From Kalmusia sp. IMI 367209 (lineage: Eukaryota > Ascomycota > Dothideomycetes > Pleosporales > Didymosphaeriaceae), in contig JAPEUQ010000001.1 in the NCBI GenBank assembly GCA_027946365.1, positions 2,108,001 to 2,172,000 of the forward strand: a stretch of DNA of 64,000 nt, given 5' to 3'. Of the stretch, positions 58,380-64,000 are shown one piece after another. The position numbers were made by a program, and so were the translations under genes. The stretch's first letter is position 1. The number at the start of each line of letters is the position of its first letter. Under the pieces are notes generated by a model that searched no databases, was not told the DNA's origin, and saw only the letters and a list, made by a program, of their open reading frames with translations.

Positions 58380-58816
58380 GATTGTTCAATTCGACGCGCC
58401 GTAGGGAGGCAAGTGTCGACGTCGGCGTTGAGTGGAGTAGAATAAAAAAAATCCGGAACGCGACCGCGTTTCCGAACCTTCCGAGCTTAGAACTAAACAC
58501 AGGCACTCTCTGCAGCGCGTCCACGGCCAACTGTACGAATCGTTGTTTAGACTTGATTTGATTTTTTTCCACAATGACTTGACGTATAGAATCCAATGGC
58601 GAAATTGTTATAGTTATACTACTGAACAACAGTAAAATTATTGTAACATATCAATATTGACATTGCTCTTGGTAAATGAGAATCCTTTCCATGGACAATT
58701 CGAAATGGGCATTTCGAATTGGACATCAAGCAGGAGAATAAGACAAGAGGAGAATTCAGGGACAGGCCACAAGAGAAAGTCCCGTGGATCAGACCCAGGA
58801 GCAGTTGGATCAAAGG
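58380..58816. other. Intergenic region, ER protein to F-box protein gene
   Basis: 437 bp, containing the ER-protein promoter and the F-box gene's 3' end. A short near-palindrome of TTTCGAATTGGA/CAATTCGAAATG lies near 58697-58723. No coding signal. Confidence 0.45.
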
Positions 58817-59890
58817 TTAAAGTATGACACAATGAGGTCCACACAATACACGTCCCGGGACATAGAAACCATTCTCATCGCCCCAAGGCCAGACGAGCAA
58901 GTCCGGATGATCGTTAGCCAGTTTGGCAGGTACAATCTCCTCCTGCTCTTCCACCTCCTCTACTTCATTAAGGTTGTCATTGTTCAGAATGTGCTGTACG
59001 CGGATCCTCTCAAAGTCTACGTTGTGCTCTACCCAGAGGCGCATCTCCGGACTCATGCGACGCTTATTCTTCGCAACCCACGGGATCAGCCGCTTTTGTC
59101 GGGCACGTATGCTGTGATCAAGATGGGAATTATTCCAATTCATATTGTTGAACCAACGACGAGAGGCTGAAGCAAGGTCCACGTCGTAGACACGCCGCTT
59201 GCCGGTGGTACTGTACGCTCGAGACACGAACTCTTGCTCGACGAAGAACTTGGTCAAGGTAGCACGCCAATCAAACGATACTTCGCGGGCCGCGCAATCG
59301 ACGCGTAGATCGACCAGCTCAGTGTCGTTAACGTCGTCCAGCACCTTGATGTAATATGGCGGGCGATCGCCACGTCCGATGCTAATCATATCGCGCAGTG
59401 AGGAAAGATAGCCACTCTTGCGCTCTGACGACAGCGTATTCCTCCAGTGCACCATTTCACGTTCCCATAATGGTGGGTCTTTCGACGGCTTGCCGTTGTG
59501 CGCTATAGCCGGCTTAGGCTTTCGGGTCTCTTCGCAGTATCGCTCGATGAAGGGCACCCATCCGCGGATGGATCCCTGGTACGAGTGGCTGTCATTTTGC
59601 TTGTACGCGCGCTGCTTCAAAACGAGTCTCGCGTTGTCATCGGAGAAGCGATCGAAAGAGAGTGGAACATGGATGTAGTAGTAGCTGGGCCCGCGTTTCG
59701 TGTGGAAGTCACTGTACAGCAGGTCAACGAAGGTGTTCTGGAGGATGCCGTGGCGGAAGTATGCGTCGACGCAGGCGCGCCAGGCGTGATTGACGTTGCG
59801 GAGGGTAGACCACAGCGCGTTCAAGTCGCCAAGGTGGTCGCACACGAGCAGCCAGATGTCGAGAGGCAGCTGTGATAGGGCGAAAGCCAT
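58817..59890 (-). CDS. F-box-like protein
   Basis: Single exon, 357 aa. The first 45 residues fit an F-box (LPLDIWLLVCDHLGDLNALWSTLRNVNHAWRACVDAYF), which would bind Skp1 in an SCF ubiquitin ligase. The rest is an uncharacterised domain with VPLSFDRFSDDNARLV, SYQGSIRGWVPFIERYC and an acidic EVEEVEEQEE stretch near 310, ending DENGFYVPGR..GPHC. Fungi have many such F-box proteins with unknown targets. The gene is divergent from the Zn2Cys6 regulator to its right. Confidence 0.8.
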   Translation of the reverse strand: MAFALSQLPLDIWLLVCDHLGDLNALWSTLRNVNHAWRACVDAYFRHGILQNTFVDLLYSDFHTKRGPSYYYIHVPLSFDRFSDDNARLVLKQRAYKQNDSHSYQGSIRGWVPFIERYCEETRKPKPAIAHNGKPSKDPPLWEREMVHWRNTLSSERKSGYLSSLRDMISIGRGDRPPYYIKVLDDVNDTELVDLRVDCAAREVSFDWRATLTKFFVEQEFVSRAYSTTGKRRVYDVDLASASRRWFNNMNWNNSHLDHSIRARQKRLIPWVAKNKRRMSPEMRLWVEHNVDFERIRVQHILNNDNLNEVEEVEEQEEIVPAKLANDHPDLLVWPWGDENGFYVPGRVLCGPHCVIL

Positions 59891-60317
59891 TCTGGAACGT
59901 CCTCGAGGCTACTCCGGGCACGCCGGGCACTCTGGGTGCATGGGCTGGGCAGGGCAGTGACGCGGGCATTCAGCCTGGGGCGTCTGTAGATTGTCGGCTC
60001 CCCATGTGCCTTCGATCGAGTCGCTACCAGCGCTGCATGCTGCGAGGCCGTGTCGGTGCATGAGGACAGGCAATATATTGGGCCATGGGCGAGCCTATGT
60101 GGCATGTCGGCCCAGCGCGCGCAAGGCTCCGCCCAGCCCCAATCAGCGCAGGCGTCTCGCGGGGAAGGTGCGGAGGCGGGAAGCAGGTGCAACTCACGTG
60201 CAACAACCGCAGGCCGACGTTTGCTCGTCCGTCCGACCTCATATCACGAGAGCCTGAGAGCCTGCGAATGTGCCCCATAAGCCGCTGTGCGCTGCCCCGT
60301 ACTGCAGACCACCCGCC
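59891..60317. other. Divergent GC-rich promoter region
   Basis: 427 bp between F-box gene (minus) and Zn2Cys6 gene (plus), clearly richer in GC than the rest of the window. Overlapping short ORFs in several frames are a consequence of that composition. No gene called. Confidence 0.5.
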
Positions 60318-62608
60318 ATGTCAACCATGATCACGTTCGCCGCGAACAACGAGTTCTTCAGGAAGCGCAAGCGTAACTAGCCCCAGCTGCAGTTCCGAGA
60401 GTCAGGCTGCTAACGTGGCTCCGCAGGCGTCCACCGCGCATGCGAGTCGTGCAAGAAGCGACGGGTGAGCAGGCCTCAACAGCCGCACGTAGAATGGTGG
60501 CGGTTCTCTGACTGTCGAATAGAAGCGATGCAGCCATACCTTCGACGACGAGACGGATGCCGGAAGCTCTTCCACTTTGGGCGCCCAGTCCGCGCCCCAT
60601 GCTGCTGAACCTCCTGCATCTCAGGGCAATCATCATGAACAAAGAGGCCAGCGAGGCGACACCCAGCGCGATGGCCCTCACTCCTCCTCCATGGCGCCCT
60701 ACAGCCCAACTGACGACCCACCCGCCCAGACGCCCCCAACTTCCTCGGCTACCTGAATCCAGAGGCAGTCCTTAGAGAACACGTCTACTCAGAGAAGGGA
60801 AAGACGACACAGTCACCCGTCATCCCTTCCATCGGCCAATGGATCGAAGGCGAGAACCCCAGGCCTTTGACGAGCCAGCCCGGAGCAGCAGCTTCACGCC
60901 TCGATGACACCAGCCCAACTTCGAACCTGGATGCCAAAGTCCAGCGAGCTCTCCATCAGTATCTGGATGCAGTAGGCGTTACAATTCTGCCGCCTCGCAA
61001 GTGTCAAGATGGCCTGCTTGACCTTTACTTCGCCTATGTACATCCACTGCTCCCCCTCATTGACCGTGACGTATTCTCAGAACGGTACAGCCAGGGCACA
61101 GAGTCACGTCTATTGATGCAAGCAGTATGCATCGTGGCGTCCAAGCACGCTGATGCTGGGGGCTATCTGTGTCTGGGCGATGACCCTCGCAAAATGGGCC
61201 CTCGAGAGTTCTCTCATCGGCTATACAACGCTGTTATCGCAGGCATTGAGGCCAAGCTTGAGAAGAACCGTGTAGTATTGATCCAGGTACTAGCACTCAT
61301 ATCACTGCATTGCGAGGGCCCCGACGGTGCCGAGCAGGCGTCCATGCACCTTGCACAAGCAATTCACCACGCACACACATTCGGTCTACAGTTCGGACAC
61401 CAGTGGAAGAACCAGAAGTCGGATGACCAGGAAAATCTAGAAGATCTCTTTTGGTGTCTATGGAGTCTAGACAAGATCAACGCTTGCATGAATGGAAGAC
61501 CACTCATAATGCACGATCGTGACAATAGCCTGACAAAACTACCAACAGATCCTGAAAAGCGGTCTAGTCCTTTTGGTGTGTGGCTTCAAATCTCCGAAAT
61601 GCTTGACAAGGTGATCGACTACTACAGACCTGGAAGCAAGGCAGAAGAGACGGGTTGGGAAGGAGACGACTTCCTCGGTTTCGAAGAGATGGTCGGTGAT
61701 GGAGAGGACAAGCTTGAGGGCCCCATCATGAGTGAGTGCCTGCCGGCATTTGATAGCGAAAAACTGACTCGTAAATAGGTCTTCTTTCCCTCTTTCACCA
61801 CACAATGTGCATGGCGTCACACAAATCGCTCTCGATCAATGCGCCAGTCAAGTCAACGCCGTCCTACGTCCGTCAGAGCTTATCAGCGACCCGCGTTATC
61901 CATCTACTCAATGCAGAAGCTCCAGAACGTCTGCCGCCACTACCTTTGGTTCCGTATGCCCTCTCAGTCGCGCTAAGCGTGGTATACCGGCACTTCCGCT
62001 CTAGGAGGCTGAAGGTGCACATCAACCGCGCAACAGAAGAACTGAAGCAATGTGTGATGTTACTCAACCGACTGCGTTACGCATGGTGGACCGCCGGCAC
62101 AATGGCTGACTTGGGCACCGCGGTCCTAAACAATGCAGACCGTAACACTCGCACCGCAAATACGCCTGCCGCAACGGCCGATCAATCCGCACAACCATCT
62201 CATCCCATGACAAAACCCGATCCTGCTCAGAACCAACCGCATCACCATCCTTCTGGCCCGAGCAACTGGCAGACCCTCGATAACAATACGCCCATCGATC
62301 CACGGCTGCAAAATGCAGCATCTACGCCCACGCCGAACATGACGCATCTTCTGAACCCCCTTCCACCGCCTCCCGCACCGGGCCAACATCCCACTAGCAG
62401 CGAGCGCGGATCGCACCCTCACCATCCACAGCTCGTTCCCGCTGGCACTTTTGACTTCTCAGAAGCAAGCCCAGATTGGTTGAATTTCGACACCGCTTTC
62501 GAGAACTTTGAGGGATTATTAGGAAGCTCGGGTGCAGACTTGAGCAACGAGCTGTTCAAACCGCTGAATTATGAGAGCCTCGATGGGTTTCTGGAGCCGA
62601 GCAGCTGA
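60318..62608 (+). CDS. Zn2Cys6 transcription factor with one apparent frameshift
   Basis: Exons 60318-60372, 60427-60464, 60523-61731 and 61779-62608. The zinc cluster is built from exons 1-3: KRKR-VHRACESCKKRR-KRCSHTF, but I see only part of the six-Cys set (ACESC..C..), so either the cluster is degenerate or residues after SHT are lost. Exon 3 then reads in one frame up to PPAQT and in another from FLGYLNPEAVLREHV onward; one extra base in the C5 run at 60733-60737 would restore it, and no GT lies in that interval to allow an intron. The later body is a good fungal-specific regulator domain (LYFAYVHPLLPLIDRDVF, HLAQAIHHAHTFGLQFG, LFWCLWSLDKINACMNGRPLIM). The C-terminal tail is Pro/Asn/Gln-rich. 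It resembles cutinase transcription factor-type regulators. Confidence 0.75.
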
Positions 62609-64000
62609 GTGAAGGGATATACATGACAAGAGGTTGTTGATGGCGTTGACGAGTATGCTGTGGCAGTGGCACCGAACGGATATAGGAGTGGTATTGGCTA
62701 TTCGTTCCTGTGTGTTTTAATTGCTCTAGGCCTTTTACATACTGTAAGTCTCAAGCGTGGCGTCTGGTGAGTGCCGGGAGGGCGTGCAAACCATCTTGCG
62801 TACATGTATGTGTTGCACTCTCTTAGACAGTATTCTCGGAACATGTTGGCTATTACGGTATATATGCTTCTTGAACGGCATCTCACATATTTGTTTAATT
62901 TTTTTTGTGAAGGAAAAGAGGACACGGGGAGTTTCTGTAGCATACCTTTGCATGACGACTTGATGATTTGTCGGGGGGTCGCTTATTCTGACTTCCTGCT
63001 CTACATTCTTGTGTCAGGCATGTACATACGAGTCCTCGGTCATATTAGGTTTTTTTCATATGATAAGTAATTCGCCATCCTCGCGTTGTGCCGGCTACAG
63101 ATCGTGAAGACTTGATATCTTGGAACAATCTTGTGGTTGAGACATGGATGTATCCGCTCTGACTAGTGAGGTTCAACAAATGGAAATGACATGGAGATGA
63201 CACTCAAGGAGTATGGCATAATCTATCTTATAGTTCGGAGATGTATCTGACTACCTCATTCCCGTTACTGTGCTGCCATGTATAGACGTCCGCTTCCCTT
63301 GCGAAGGTATGTGTGATACTCCAAATGAGCGGGCGATTGGTCAAAATTTCCCTCCCAAACACGTAAGGTGGACACTTGATCGTGTGGAAGAGGTTGAGCG
63401 TGCAACAACGAATGATAATGTGGATCGAATCTGCTGTCATCGAGAGGAAGACGATGGTGGTAGAACGTGCACACGCGTATCAGGACCAGCATACGATAGC
63501 CACAGGTACGTTACAGCCTAGCTTTTCTCGAAATAATTGAGCCCCGGACTTGTATGTCGAGAGGAAAGATTATTTTGGACGGTACAATTCACAAGGCAGA
63601 AGATGAGGAGCTTTCTAACGACGACGTGGTATTCAAGTGCTGCGGTGGCCTTGACAATCTACGTACTGCTCAACCTTCTCATGCAGATGCGAGTCCGGGT
63701 GCTGTTTGCACGACAGCAAATGAGTATACATACGTGCGAATCGAGACTTTTGCTACGTGAAACGCGGCGGAAGGTGCCTTTGTGCGAACGAAAGGGTCAA
63801 GAGACTGTGCAAGTCTCACAGTTTAGTCCTGCTTTTTGGGCTTTATTCATTCTTCTGCCTCGGATCGTATGCTGTTCACGTATGTAGTTGGGAGAGGCAC
63901 CTTTCCGAGGGACTTTCGCTTCGAGGCACGGCGTCGTGGGGATGCATCGGGGGGGAGTGTCACGATGTCTGGGCAAGACGTCCCTGGCGACGTGTTAGAC
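62609..64000. other. Right-end region with no supported gene
   Basis: About 1.4 kb after the last regulator. ORFs such as 63270-63521 and 63537-63887 (one hydrophobic stretch) are not recognisable and lack splice support. The last 100 bases are GC-rich and may be upstream of a gene beyond the window. Confidence 0.45.

Noticed and set aside
63537..63887. 116-codon ORF with one hydrophobic stretch near the right end
   Set aside because: No family resemblance, no promoter or splice support; chance ORF is likely.

Overview
The window is a gene-dense stretch of a filamentous ascomycete nuclear genome (Pezizomycotina; Dothideomycetes is my best guess, by resemblance of the proteins rather than by a marker gene). 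Evidence: about 28 protein genes on both strands, nearly all broken by short GT..AG introns of 45-75 bp; fungal-only families (Zn2Cys6 regulators, CorA-like proteins, a fungal Cys-rich metallothionein-like protein, GH78 rhamnosidase); and no operons, Shine-Dalgarno sites, CRISPR arrays or insertion sequences. Exon borders were placed by hand from splice consensus, reading frame and family conservation.

Layout. 0-20.4 kb is mostly housekeeping: MGM101 (5' end only), a CYP65-like P450, COA4 divergent from biotin protein ligase, a mitochondrial-type 3-hydroxyacyl-CoA dehydrogenase, the replication fork protein Tof1/Timeless, a large fungal protein of unknown function, a hotdog thioesterase divergent from TFIIH subunit Tfb2, a BTB protein and the PLP homeostasis protein (YggS/PROSC). 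20.4-37 kb is looser and more accessory: long gene-poor gaps, a GFA-domain protein, a stand-alone NRPS-like adenylation protein, a CorA-like membrane protein, a DJ-1/PfpI protein, a secreted alpha-L-rhamnosidase, an aldo-keto reductase and a Zn2Cys6 regulator. 37-52 kb returns to core genes: a fungal orphan, a kinetochore-like protein, an Oxidored-like domain protein, DPM3, an SmgGDS-like armadillo protein, a metallothionein-like protein, AP-2 alpha adaptin and a NADAR protein. 52-64 kb holds a second Zn2Cys6 regulator, a secreted beta-lactamase-fold protein, an ER-type membrane protein, an F-box protein and a third Zn2Cys6 regulator.

Functional links. The 32-36 kb block (rhamnosidase, reductase, regulator) may be a small sugar-catabolic island: the rhamnosidase promoter carries three CreA-type motifs spaced exactly 11 bp apart. 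Several genes are small, multi-exon and easy to miss by ORF calling alone (COA4, DPM3, the thioesterase, the metallothionein-like gene).

The most important quality observation is that three otherwise well-conserved genes (biotin ligase twice, Tof1, and the 60 kb Zn2Cys6 regulator) need single-base frame corrections, each at a short C or G run. That pattern points to homopolymer errors in the assembly more than to real gene decay, but it must be checked on reads. I found no convincing new multi-gene biological system. The best candidates for novelty are the module-per-exon metallothionein-like gene, the stand-alone adenylation protein and the phased CreA-motif array.
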